Source of the DNA: Ekhidna sp.
Lineage (GTDB): Bacteria > Bacteroidota > Bacteroidia > Cytophagales > Cyclobacteriaceae
NCBI GenBank assembly: GCA_014323825.1
Contig: JACONI010000073.1
Span: forward strand, 64,913 to 117,412
Reading direction: 5' to 3'
DNA length: 52,500 bases
Below the pieces are notes generated by a model. That model saw nothing but the letters and a program-made list of their open reading frames with translations. It was not told the DNA's origin and made no database searches. Positions within the stretch are counted from its first letter, which is position 1, and each line of letters opens with the position of its first letter. Of this stretch, positions 27,414 to 36,238 are shown piece by piece. Made by a program: the position numbers and the translations under genes.

Positions 27414-28067
27414 ATGCTTGATAAAGATGGTATTGCAAAACGAATTGCGCAAGAGCTTCAGGATGGTTGGTACGTAAACCTTGGGATAGGGATACCTACA
27501 CTTGTCGCTAACTATATTCCTAAAGGAATAAGCGTTGAGTTCCAATCAGAGAATGGATTGTTAGGAATGGGACCCTTCCCAACTGAAGAAGAAGTAGATG
27601 CTGACCTAATCAATGCGGGGAAGCAAACAGTAACCACTTTACCGGGAGCCTCTATCTTTGACTCTTCCACTTCATTTGCAATGATCAGAGGACAGCATGT
27701 TCAACTTACCGTGCTCGGTGCCATGGAAGTAGCTGACGATGGAGACATCGCCAACTGGAAGATACCGGGCAAAATGGTAAAAGGGATGGGTGGTGCAATG
27801 GATCTGGTAGCTTCTGCGGAGAATATCATCGTTGCAATGATGCACACCAACCGAGCAGGCAAATCAAAACTATTAAGAGAATGCACCCTTCCGATTACCG
27901 GCATCAAATGTGTAAAGAAAGTTGTTACCAACCTGGCAGTATTAGATATCACTCCTGAAGGTTTTAGATTGGTAGAGAGAGCACCAAGTATCTCTGTTGA
28001 GGATATCAAAAATGCAACCGAAGGCCGATTAGTAGTTGAAGGTGATATTCCGGAGATGAAGATCTGA
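27414..28067 (+). CDS. scoB: 3-oxoacid CoA-transferase subunit B
   Basis: 217 residues. The catalytic glutamate that forms the CoA thioester is Glu46 in the SENGLLGMGPFP motif. Other family segments are VNLGIGIPTLVANY, MIRGQHVQLTVLGAMEV, and KMVKGMGGAMDLVASA. It acts as the partner of subunit A, three bases upstream, in the cytoplasm. There is no sign of truncation. The following 640 bases contain no intact gene. Confidence 0.95.
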   Translation: MLDKDGIAKRIAQELQDGWYVNLGIGIPTLVANYIPKGISVEFQSENGLLGMGPFPTEEEVDADLINAGKQTVTTLPGASIFDSSTSFAMIRGQHVQLTVLGAMEVADDGDIANWKIPGKMVKGMGGAMDLVASAENIIVAMMHTNRAGKSKLLRECTLPITGIKCVKKVVTNLAVLDITPEGFRLVERAPSISVEDIKNATEGRLVVEGDIPEMKI

Positions 28068-28454
28068 CTTCTATTAAATAAAAAATTGTTTAACCTTAAA
28101 TTATGTACTTACTTAATACCCCACCCCCCGAATAGTTAAATACTTTTTAAAAACAGGAACCTGAAACAGACACGTAAGATCCCGAACCACCTACAACATT
28201 ACCCTGACTCTTTCAAGTTCAGGGGGCAATGATTTAGTGTTTACCGTCACTCAAGCAAAAAATGTGGTGTCATATAATCAATTATCTCCCTTGTTTTCTG
28301 GTACAGGATATCTTAGTAGGGGGATAAAAGCCAAAGGGTGCGCAGAAAAGCAAAAGAGAAACCTTCAAGATTTAAATGACGACGATACCAAAGTGTAAGT
28401 GCAACCTACGCTTAGTTGGGGTTGAGGGATTTCTAGTGCATACATTAGAGAGGT

Positions 28455-28511
28455 CTGATAGCATGGTATCAGGAAGTCTGATAGCATAGTATCAGGGTGT
28501 CTGATGGCAGG
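28455..28511. repeat. Palindromic tandem repeats, 23-bp period
   Basis: CTGATAGCATGGTATCAG at 28455-28472 and CTGATAGCATAGTATCAG at 28478-28495 are each hairpins (CTGATA/TATCAG) spaced by 23 bp, and a decayed third copy CTGATGGCAGG starts at 28501. This may be a small REP-like family or a binding site array. Confidence 0.6.
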
Positions 28512-28527
28512 GGTTCCGTTTTCATTA

Positions 28528-28558
28528 ACTTTTGGAAAGTTTCAAACTTCCTAAAAGT
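28528..28558. repeat. Near-perfect 15-bp inverted repeat
   Basis: ACTTTTGGAAAGTTT and AAACTTCCTAAAAGT pair at 13 of 15 positions around a single C. A hairpin of this kind is REP-like. No T run follows directly, so a terminator role is uncertain. Confidence 0.5.
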
Positions 28559-28713
28559 CTCTTAGCAAGGTCTTGCTTTTTTCACCACTTTACGTTTGAA
28601 TAAAAAGAACGATTATTACACATTGAATGATGTTACGAAGTAGGGTTAAGTAACCATGCCCAAATTTCATCTAATTTTTGAATACCTTCGTTTTTAACTC
28701 AAAACGATTACAA

Positions 28714-29355
28714 ATGAGAGAAGATATTGCTTCGCTAAGAAATGAATATACCCAATCCTCTTTAGATGAATTATCCTTATTAAAAAACCCTTTTGATCAG
28801 TTTGAAAAATGGTTCGAGGAAGTAAAACGTTCAGCTATCCCGGAGCCAAATGCAATGGTGATATGCACCGTCAATTCAAACAGTCAGCCATCCTCCAGAA
28901 CCGTCCTGCTCAAGGACTTGTCCAAAAAGGGGTTTACTTTTTATACCAATTACGATAGTCGCAAAGGAAAAGAAATAGCACGGAATAACTCAGTGAGTCT
29001 TCTTTTTCCGTGGCTTGAACTGGAAAGACAGGTAATTGTTCAGGGCAAAGCCGAGAGAATAAGCAGGTCGGCTTCTGAAGAATATTTTCATTTAAGACCT
29101 AAAGGCAGTCAGATAAGTGCTCATGTATCCAACCAAAGTGAGCGAATTATTAACAGAATAGCTTTAGAGAGCAAATTGAATTTACTGAAAGAAGAATATA
29201 AAGACAAAGAAGTTCCACTTCCTGATAATTGGGGTGGATACCTGGTCATTCCCTATTCAATTGAGTTCTGGCAGGGATGTCCAAATCGCTTGCATGATCG
29301 TATTTTTTACGAATGGGCAGGTGATTCCTGGAATGTTGGAAGGCTCTCTCCGTGA
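28714..29355 (+). CDS. pdxH: Pyridoxamine 5'-phosphate oxidase
   Basis: 213 residues from ATG 28714, which gives the standard PdxH opening MREDIASLRNEY; a TTG 36 bases upstream is in frame but unlikely. Characteristic segments are NAMVICTVNSNSQPSSRTVL, FYTNYDSRKGKEI for FMN binding, SVSLLFPWLELERQVIVQG, and the C-terminal EFWQGCPNRLHDRIFY with the substrate-binding Arg. It oxidises pyridoxine or pyridoxamine phosphate to PLP using FMN. The gene stands alone between a repeat-rich spacer and a convergent protease gene. Confidence 0.96.
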   Translation: MREDIASLRNEYTQSSLDELSLLKNPFDQFEKWFEEVKRSAIPEPNAMVICTVNSNSQPSSRTVLLKDLSKKGFTFYTNYDSRKGKEIARNNSVSLLFPWLELERQVIVQGKAERISRSASEEYFHLRPKGSQISAHVSNQSERIINRIALESKLNLLKEEYKDKEVPLPDNWGGYLVIPYSIEFWQGCPNRLHDRIFYEWAGDSWNVGRLSP

Positions 29356-29604
29356 TCTCTTCCTTATCTTTTGAAAGGTAAGATACCGGTCAGGTATTAT
29401 ATACTGAATTTCTTACTTCCGTACACTCTGGAGTGATGGTGGTATGCACTCTCCCCGCAAAAATTGGGCTTTTACCAACCACCGGTGGTTATTTTTATCC
29501 GTTCCGGGGTCATTTTTAATCATTTTGGAGGTCTAAGAAATGGTTCCTGCCAGATTTATCTCAAAAATGAAAATTTTAAATTCTTACAAATTTTGATCAA
29601 GAAT

Positions 29605-31452
29605 TTAGTTCTGAGCATTAAGCCATGCATTTCTGATTCGAAGTTGTTCTTCTGTCGGGTTTTTTGTGAGGTTCATGGTGTGCTTTTCAAAAGACTTTAC
29701 GATTATGGCTTTGGCTTTTAACTTCTTTTCTTTTTCTTTTCCCCAAATTTTTCTCCTTATCAATACCTCAACCTTATCTCCTTCATTCACTTCTTTATAA
29801 AACCTGTCCATAATTTGTTGAAAATTTTTAAAGGTTAGTTTTTCACCATTCCATGTCAGGAGCACATCACCTTCCAGAAGCCCAAGTTTTTTCCCAAAAT
29901 CATCCATCTCTTTGGTACTTGCAATGGAAATTTCTTGTTGATCGTTTAATGCAGGAGTAAAATTTCCGGTAGCGATAACGTTGTTTTCGCTTTCGGCAGC
30001 ATAATCAATACCGGCCCATTCCAACACTTCTTTGAGTGGTAATGGTTTAACTCCGGCCACGTACTTTCTCAGAAAATCACCTGCTTCCGGAGATGTCCCT
30101 CTTTCAATTTCATCAAATAAATCTTCATCTTTAAAGGCTTTCATGGGTCCGTATTCCTTGGAAAGTTCTTGAAGTAACCATTGTAGATCTTTTTCACCAT
30201 TTGTGCTCTTGATGATCGTAAGATCCAGGCACATAGCTATCAGAGCTCCACCGGCATATACATCCCCGTACCGCTTTTCATTCTTTCCCTCTAAGATATT
30301 CTTACTAAACTCTGTGTATGGAATATCCACATCATACTGCACTTGCCGGATTATTTTATTTCTCATTTCATTAAGAAAGTCATCTATTTCATACAAGTCA
30401 TATTTTATTTGTACATGATGAGTGGAGTATTCCGTGACTCCTTCATAAAGCCATAAATGCTGACTCATTTCAGGTTTGATATAATTGAAGTTGTGGATTT
30501 CTTCAGAATGGATGTTGAGAGGGGTAACAATATGCAGAAACTCGTGTGCTGATATATCTTTCACCATTTGACTAATCCTCCCGGGTTCCATTTCAGGAAG
30601 GGCATAGAGGGATGAGTAGGAATGTTCAAGAGCTCCCCAGGACCCGGATAAGGTTGGAGAATCAAACAAATAGATCAGGTAGGTATATCGATCTACTGGT
30701 AACTTTCCGCCAAGATAACTCGCTTGTGCCTCCATCAGTTCATCAATGTTATCCATAACATCTTTGGCAGACAATACTTTATTAGGAGAATAAACAGAGA
30801 CCAAAATATTCGCTCCTGCGATCTCCTTCGAAACGATATCCGGTTCACAATACATCAATGGAGCATCTGCCAGGGAATGGTAGTTTTCCGTAGTGTAAGT
30901 ATCAGAAGTAGAGGTCTCTTTGATTTTCTTTAACGAAGTGGTGCCTTTTATTTTCTCATCATGGATTATAGTAAGTTCAAAAGGCCTAAACTTTTCGCCA
31001 TCCATATAGCCTATAAACCCAAACGTGTTCATTACAAAAACACCTTCTTCTGATTCAATGCTCGTTCCTCCCGGTTCAAATAGTTTATTTTTTCCATAAC
31101 CACTGAAGTTGTCAAATGAGTCTTCTATCCGGTAGGTGATTTTATCAAGTAGTGCTGCATTTTTGATCAACCATCTGTTTGTTGATATTTTTTCAAATTC
31201 GAGTTGATCCCCATTTTTATCAAGTGCTTTGAAGCCCACAACGAACCTTCCGAAGTCGGAAATGCTGTAGGTACCCGGAACAATTTTTGGCATGTGGTAT
31301 TCAATCTCCTCCTGATCAGTTTTAGGAACTGAAATCTCAACAGGAACTTTGTCATTTTTTGCCTTTGTAAGATCTATACTGACCTGATATTTGTCCTGAC
31401 TAAAGCCGAGTGAAACAATTAATAATGCGGTTAATGATGCTATATTTCTCAT
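29605..31452 (-). CDS. M61-family metallopeptidase with PDZ domain
   Basis: 615 residues with signal peptide (MRNIASLTALLIVSLGFS, about 18). The N-terminal M61 beta domain (YQVSIDLTKAKNDKVPVEIS) precedes the gluzincin zinc motif HEFLH near residue 302 (AHEFLHIVTPLNIHSEEI) and the downstream WLYEGVTEYSTHH glutamate ligand. A PDZ domain follows at about 500-590 (GKKLGLLEGDVLLTWNGEKL). This is the architecture of glycyl aminopeptidase-like enzymes. It is probably periplasmic. A TAAACTTG element (31473-31480) 20 bases upstream resembles a -7 box. An IS remnant abuts the promoter region. Confidence 0.92.
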   Translation of the reverse strand: MRNIASLTALLIVSLGFSQDKYQVSIDLTKAKNDKVPVEISVPKTDQEEIEYHMPKIVPGTYSISDFGRFVVGFKALDKNGDQLEFEKISTNRWLIKNAALLDKITYRIEDSFDNFSGYGKNKLFEPGGTSIESEEGVFVMNTFGFIGYMDGEKFRPFELTIIHDEKIKGTTSLKKIKETSTSDTYTTENYHSLADAPLMYCEPDIVSKEIAGANILVSVYSPNKVLSAKDVMDNIDELMEAQASYLGGKLPVDRYTYLIYLFDSPTLSGSWGALEHSYSSLYALPEMEPGRISQMVKDISAHEFLHIVTPLNIHSEEIHNFNYIKPEMSQHLWLYEGVTEYSTHHVQIKYDLYEIDDFLNEMRNKIIRQVQYDVDIPYTEFSKNILEGKNEKRYGDVYAGGALIAMCLDLTIIKSTNGEKDLQWLLQELSKEYGPMKAFKDEDLFDEIERGTSPEAGDFLRKYVAGVKPLPLKEVLEWAGIDYAAESENNVIATGNFTPALNDQQEISIASTKEMDDFGKKLGLLEGDVLLTWNGEKLTFKNFQQIMDRFYKEVNEGDKVEVLIRRKIWGKEKEKKLKAKAIIVKSFEKHTMNLTKNPTEEQLRIRNAWLNAQN

Positions 31453-31498
31453 GGAATTACTTAATTCCGGTGCAAGTTTACTACGTAATAAAATACTC

Positions 31499-31722
31499 GG
31501 AGGTGTTATAAAAAGTATGAAATCTTAAATATGCCCATAATTGATGTAATAAAAGGCTCATTCAAAGGCTTTGATGTGATTTTCCGCTTTTAACGATATT
31601 TGTACGTTTACACTGAGGGCAGGTTAATGTGATTTGTATTTTCATTAGCTTTAAAAATTAATTTTTATGCTAACCTATTCTTTTGGAATAAGTTATATAT
31701 CATACTTTTTGTAATAGTACCC
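31499..31722 (-). mobile_element. Internally deleted IS1-family remnant, MITE-like (copy C)
   Basis: About 224 bp. Both ends of the element are present (outer TATTACAAAAAGTATGAT at the 31722 side, GGAGGTGTTATAAAAAGTAT at 31499) and match copy A. Between them remain the first codons of the transposase (MKIQITLTCPQCKRTNIVK) fused directly to the last 90 bases of the element; the middle of about 590 bp is gone. The junction lies at a GGAAAA sequence present at both original sites, suggesting a microhomology deletion. It has the structure of a miniature element that could be moved by an active relative. Confidence 0.7.
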
Positions 31723-31824
31723 TGGATTCTACGCAATAATAAAGTATCGAACCGATAAACCGGACAGTGCGATGCCTTATTCTAAAAAAATTCAGGTTTT
31801 ATAATACAAATCAAAAAACTTATA

Positions 31825-31832
31825 TACCTTTG
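31825..31832 (+). promoter_or_regulatory. Predicted -7 element of the phase-variable adhesin
   Basis: TACCTTTG matches TAnnTTTG exactly and lies 28 bases before the first ATG (31860), leaving a short leader. The poly-C tract lies downstream, inside the coding region, so it would act on translation and not on this promoter. Confidence 0.55.
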
Positions 31833-31859
31833 CATTTTTAAAACATAAAATATTGCATT

Positions 31860-34051
31860 ATGAGAACGTTTATAAGTAAAAGATCAAAAGACATCATGAA
31901 CACAGAGAACACGTCACACACGCTGCCGAAAGGGCTGTGCGGGCTTAATTTAATGCCCCCCCCCCCTATAGTCTAATCTTATCTATAAAAAATACCTTTT
32001 TCTTAATCTTCACTATCCTGCTCGCTCTCTTCGGACGGGCACAGGACGATTCCAAACCCTTCATCACTACCTGGCAGACAACCTCTGACAACGAAACCAT
32101 TACTATCCCTACAACAGGAGGAGGCTACAGCTACTCCGTAAACTGGGGCGAAGACGAACCTGCCGATAACAAAACCTACACCGGGGATGCCTCCCATCAA
32201 TACGCTACGGCAGGAACCCACACCGTGACCATCAGCGGTACGTTTCCACGTATCTACTTTTCCGGAAACAGCACCTCCGCAGGGCAGATACGATCCATCC
32301 AAAAGTGGGGGGATAACCCATGGACTTCCATGAACAGTGCTTTTGAAGGCTGCAGCAACCTCACCATTGCCGATGACGCGGGGATTCCGGACCTTTCAAA
32401 TGTGACGAGTATGTTCCGCATGTTCATTAATTCTTCCTTCAGCGGAGACCTTAGCAAATGGGACGTAAGTAAGGTGACAAACATGGGACTCATCTTCAGC
32501 GGTTCTGACTTTAACGGAGACCTCAGCGAATGGGACGTAAGCAAGGTGATGAATATGTCAGGTATGTTTGCATCATCTCCCTTCAACCAAGACCTCAGCA
32601 AATGGGACATCAGCAGTGTGAATAATATGTTCGGCATGTTTAATGATAATACCTCCATGTCTTCCGAAAACTACGATAAACTCCTCATCGGATGGAGCAC
32701 ATTAAACGAAGAGGCGGGCGAGACTAAAATCCCCTCCTCCCACATCACTCTCAACGCACCGGATCATTACACCTGCAAAGGGGAGGCCGCTAGGAACAAA
32801 CTCATCAATACGCATTCCTGGACCATTGAAGGAGACAGCAAACTAGATGATGCCATCGATCCCACACCTGATGTAGTGACCCTGAAAGCACTTACTGCCT
32901 GTGCACAAATCACTGAAAATGAACTCAAGGCTGCCGCGCCCTCCGCCACAGACAACTGCCCGGGAGCAAGCGTTACGGTCATCCATGATGTCACCAACTT
33001 TCCCATTACTTCTAATATTACCATCACGTGGACCTTCACCGATGAGGCAGGCAATACCGCTGCACAAACGCAGACCGTGACCATAGGGGATACCGAGGCC
33101 CCGGAAGTTACAGGGACTTTACCGGAGGTTACCGCACAATGTCCGATCGGTGCTGAAAATGAACTGACCGAACCTGCTGCACCCGCAGACAACTGTGGAG
33201 GGACGGTCACCGTGGCACTCAAAACCGGCACTCCCTTTCCTATTCAGGCAGGCACCACTACTATCACGTGGATATACACCGACGAGTCCGGAAATACGTC
33301 CGAGCAAACGCAGGACGTGACCATAGACGATACCATGCCCCCGGCAGTTACAGGCAATCTGAATGCCATTACCGCACAGTGTCCGATCAATGCTGAAACT
33401 GACCTGACCAAACCTGCTGCTCCCACAGACAACTGTGGAGGGACAGTCAAAGTGGCCGTCAAAGACGATACCAACTTCCCCATTCAGGCAGGCACCACTA
33501 CCATCACGTGGATATATACCGACGAGAACGGCAATACGTCCGAGCAAACGCAGACCGTGACCATCGCCGACACCGAAGCACCGACAATTGCAGACCTGAA
33601 CGCAATTACCGCAGAGTGTTCACTTGAGGAAAATGACTTCACCATCCCCAAAGCCAATGACGTTTGCGACGGGGAGATCACTGCCACACACAATGTCACC
33701 AACTTCCCCATTACGTCCAACACCACCATCACATGGACCTACACCGATAAGGCAGGCAACATCGCCACACAAACACAGGCAGTGACGATTACCGAATGTC
33801 CGCCGGAAGAGAGCAAGCCGCTGAGCACAGGGGACGATGCGTTGGAAGCAGTGGTCTTTCCCAACCCCTCTTCGGGTCGTTACGTAGAAGTGCAGTCTTC
33901 CGTGGAAAGTCCGATCCGCATCCTGAGCGTAGGAGGGGAGTTATTATTGGAAAGCACCACAAACACAAAGATAGATGCAGCCTCCCTTCAAAGCGGCCTG
34001 TACCTTGTCCAACTGCCGGACGGGCGTTTGCTGAAGTTTGTGAAGCAATAA
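31860..34051 (+). CDS. Large T9SS surface protein (DUF285/HYR-like), out of frame at a poly-C tract
   Basis: From ATG 31860 a frame runs MRTFISKRSKDIMNTENTSH through a second ATG (31953) into eleven C (31956-31966), then stops at 31974. The signal peptide (IKNTFFLIFTILLALFGRAQ, from 31985) and the rest of the protein are in another frame with no ATG, GTG or TTG upstream after a stop at 31946. Removing two C or adding one joins them. After the signal come a PKD-like segment, DUF285/BspA-type repeats (GDLSKWDVSKVTNM, NQDLSKWDISSVNNM), about four HYR/Ig-like modules (ITWTFTDEAGNTAAQTQTV), and a T9SS type A tail (VVFPNPSSGRYVEV ... LLKFVKQ). It is probably a surface adhesin of about 730 residues. 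GC-rich relative to the flanks, and bracketed by IS1-family remnants. Confidence 0.85.
31956..31966 (+). repeat. Poly-C tract (C11), candidate phase-variation switch
   Basis: Eleven consecutive C directly after an ATG (31953-31955) and before the signal peptide. With 11 C the protein ends after MPPPPIV; with 12 or 9 it reads MPPPPYSLIL or MPPPYSLIL into the signal peptide. Slipped-strand mispairing at such tracts is the classic mechanism of on/off surface protein switching; sequencing error is the alternative. Confidence 0.8.
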
Positions 34052-34109
34052 AAAAGCCTACTGCGGCATCCTTATTATGTGGGAGGTTTTTTTATACCTG
34101 ATCGCCTAA

Positions 34110-34746
34110 ATGTGATTTTCCATCTTTTTTGAAAAAAAACACGTCCGTCTAAAGGCTCGTCTTATCCCGTGCCTTAATCGACAGTTGTTCCCTTCAATGC
34201 CCTCTTTGCCTATCACTTGATGGGTGTCACTAAATGCCCGCTTAAAACGCTTCCAATTACCCGTCAATAAACTGCCCTATTTTATCCCGTAACGCCCTGA
34301 CGGTCTTTTCATTACGTTTGCCCAAGACCCATGCGACAGGCTCTCTGCTCTCCCGCAGATTTCGCTGATGGACGCAGACGTGTTTTGGTGAAAAAATAAA
34401 CCATTTTTTATGGCTCTTTTTCCCTACATAAGTCCAAAATTCATCGACTTCCAATTTATCGTAAAAGCGACGCTTGGGTTGGAAGACTACCTGCTGTCTT
34501 TCTAAGGTCTTCAATACTTTTCCAAGCGAGACACCTAAAATAGCACTTATAGCTCTGAGGCCACAACCTCTCACCAACATCCTTGTGATCAGGGTAATCG
34601 TGTTAGAATGAGCCCCTTTATAGCTCAGCGCATGATCGCCGATAAACGGACGGGAGCAGGCGTTGCACAAATAATTTTGCTTTTTAGTTTTTAACGATAT
34701 TTGTACGCTTACATGGAGGGTAGGTTAGTGTGATTTGTATTTTCAT
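34110..34746 (-). pseudogene. IS1-family transposase, decayed
   Basis: From ATG 34746 the start reads MKIQITLTYPPCKRTNIVKN then stops; the zinc-finger cysteines are partly lost (CPQC has become YPPC). An open segment 34257-34670 carries FIGDHALSYKGAHSNTITL, VSLGKVLKTLERQQVVFQPK, and LEVDEFWTYVGKKSHKKWFI with EPVAWVLGKRNEKTVRALRD, the InsB-type catalytic region. A 30-base or so insertion (KHVCVHQRNL) interrupts the REPVAW block relative to copy A. Not functional. Confidence 0.7.
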
Positions 34747-34832
34747 CAGTTTTGAAAATTAATTTTTACGCAAATTTATGCTAACCTGTTCTTTTTGAAG
34801 AAGTTATAAATCATACTTTTTGGAACAGTATC
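34110..34832 (-). mobile_element. IS1-family insertion sequence, right end missing (copy B)
   Basis: About 723 bp, same orientation as copy C. The left end on the minus strand (GATACTGTTCCAAAAAGTAT) is at 34832. Similarity to copy A holds down to GATGGAAAATCACAT at about 34110, then stops, so the final 75 or so bases with the right inverted repeat are lost. It lies about 60 bases downstream of the T9SS adhesin gene. Confidence 0.7.
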
Positions 34833-34935
34833 AAATACTCATAGCATATTTAATGAGTTGTAGAGTTAGGTGAAGTATCTTTTATTTCTAACTGAAATTT
34901 AATGTGAATTTGAAAACATCCGGATTTTAATTCCA

Positions 34936-36117
34936 TCAGTTTAATCTATCGGAAATTTTGCTGAGGATATCCTCTTTCAGCACTTTTGTTCGAAACCACC
35001 ATTCAAATGCCGGATTAATGATTCTATACTCGGTTTGAGATAGCTGTTCCAGCAAGTCTTCCTTGATAAGTGCTTTCCTGGCTTTAAGGGCCGTGGCGGA
35101 TGATTTCAAATGGTATTTTCTGATGGATTCCTGACGGGTAAGTTGTTTTTCTCCTGAAAGGATAGCTTTGAGGACATTAATCTGAATATTACTGAGCCGA
35201 TCAAAAATATCTGTGGAATGCGTATTAGTGAAGTTGAGGAAATCTAAAAAGCCTTTTTGCATTTGTTGTTTCCCGACTTCCTTGTTTCCGGGGCTATTCG
35301 TCCAAATAATATGTGAGAGAAATTGAACATGCTCAGTGTGCCGTTGAGTCCACTCACAGATGATCTTAGCATATTTCTCTGAAATTGGCTTACCTGTTGA
35401 ACTAAATTTAGAAGTGATGAATGGAATCCAGTCTTTTTCTGATATTCTGTTAAGTTTCAGGATTTGTCCGAAATTATAAAATGGGGCAGATTCATTTGAA
35501 AATAACTCTTCCATCATGTGTCGCCTACTGCCGTAAAGACAAAAAGAAGACTTTTTCTGATGCTGCCAATAGGATCGAAGTTCGTATTGTAATGACTCTG
35601 AATTTTCAAACCGACTGATACTTTGAAATTCATCTATAGCGATCAATTGTTGCTTTCCGTTTTGTTCTGATAAGATTTCTGGTAGTCTTAAAATTTCTTC
35701 TTTCGTTTTTTTTGCTTCATTCCAATTGAATGAAAGACTGATTTGCTCTAAACCACCTGCTTTATAAGAAAGCATTGGAACCAAGTGCTTCAGTGTTTGG
35801 CTCAGATTGGTTATAAAATTTTTATATCCGGACCGATTAGCCTGAGTGAGTTTGAGGGCAAATTCTTCCAGAAATTGCTTTTCAGATCGAAAAGAAGTGA
35901 TGTCCATTTGAACAATTGCCAGCTTTTTCTTTTTCTCAAGCTCTGTAAATACCTGCTTGATGAGTGAAGATTTCCCTATACGTCTGGGCGAAATCAAAAT
36001 CACACTGTTTCCACCCATCAAATTATCCTTGAGCAACTTTTTCTCCTTTGTTCGATTGGTAAACTCATCACGACGAACTACTTGTCCGTAAGAAAATGGA
36101 GTGAAGACATCATTCAT
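34936..36117 (-). CDS. AAA-type ATPase (archaeal ATPase_2-like)
   Basis: 393 residues. Walker A is SPRRIGKSS at residues 43-51 and Walker B is LIAIDEFQSISRF near residue 160, giving the ORC/STAND-like AAA core of the PF01637 type. The C-terminal third is a winged-helix-like region (ILSGEKQLTRQESIRKYHLK). Such proteins are common in Bacteroidota and archaea; their cellular role is not established. It is transcribed away from metG. The 122 bases between the two genes contain 15-bp tandem repeats with an inner palindrome, which may be its operator. It is a single-gene unit. Confidence 0.8.
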   Translation of the reverse strand: MNDVFTPFSYGQVVRRDEFTNRTKEKKLLKDNLMGGNSVILISPRRIGKSSLIKQVFTELEKKKKLAIVQMDITSFRSEKQFLEEFALKLTQANRSGYKNFITNLSQTLKHLVPMLSYKAGGLEQISLSFNWNEAKKTKEEILRLPEILSEQNGKQQLIAIDEFQSISRFENSESLQYELRSYWQHQKKSSFCLYGSRRHMMEELFSNESAPFYNFGQILKLNRISEKDWIPFITSKFSSTGKPISEKYAKIICEWTQRHTEHVQFLSHIIWTNSPGNKEVGKQQMQKGFLDFLNFTNTHSTDIFDRLSNIQINVLKAILSGEKQLTRQESIRKYHLKSSATALKARKALIKEDLLEQLSQTEYRIINPAFEWWFRTKVLKEDILSKISDRLN

Positions 36118-36154
36118 ACATGTAAATATAAATCCAACAAATTAAGTTGCTAAC

Positions 36155-36194
36155 TGGTAACTTACCGAGTGGTAACTTACCGAGTGGTAACTTA
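36155..36194. repeat. 15-bp tandem repeats upstream of ATPase gene
   Basis: TGGTAACTTACCGAG occurs at 36155-36169 and 36170-36184, with a partial third TGGTAACTTA at 36185-36194. Each contains the perfect palindrome GGTAACTTACC. It lies between divergent genes, about 40 bases upstream of the ATPase ATG, where an operator is expected. Confidence 0.7.
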
Positions 36195-36216
36195 AAAAAT
36201 ACTCAAATACAAAAAT

Positions 36217-36224
36217 TATATTTG
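36217..36224 (+). promoter_or_regulatory. Predicted -7 element of metG
   Basis: TATATTTG matches TAnnTTTG exactly. It is 15 bases before the TTG and 21 before the GTG start codons, so the metG mRNA leader would be only a few bases long. Confidence 0.5.
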
Positions 36225-36238
36225 CAGACAATTATTGA

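Larger units (their letters stand above)
28068..28713. other. Intergenic stretch with repeats and a coding-like relic
   Basis: About 640 bases. A stop-to-stop frame 28165-28398 (NITLTLSSSGGNDLVFTVTQ and onward to DLNDDDTKV) looks coding but has no start codon, so it may be the tail of a lost secreted protein. It is followed by two 18-base palindromes and a larger inverted repeat, listed separately. Confidence 0.45.

Noticed and set aside
28165..28398. Intact small gene before the palindromes
   Set aside because: No start codon in frame after the upstream stop; kept only as a coding-like relic.
29477..29490. AACCACCGGTGGTT palindrome as terminator of pdxH
   Set aside because: A short perfect palindrome with no loop space, 120 bases after the stop; too weak to call a terminator.
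32003..33732. Several open frames on the minus strand under the adhesin
   Set aside because: They mirror the GC-rich forward repeats, and the forward frame carries DUF285, HYR-like and T9SS features.
34936..36117. Transposition or anti-phage ATPase
   Set aside because: No transposase partner, nuclease or other effector is next to it; the nearby IS copies belong to the IS1 family, which does not use such an ATPase.
36155..36194. CRISPR array
   Set aside because: Repeats are only 15 bp, directly adjacent without spacers, and there are no cas genes.
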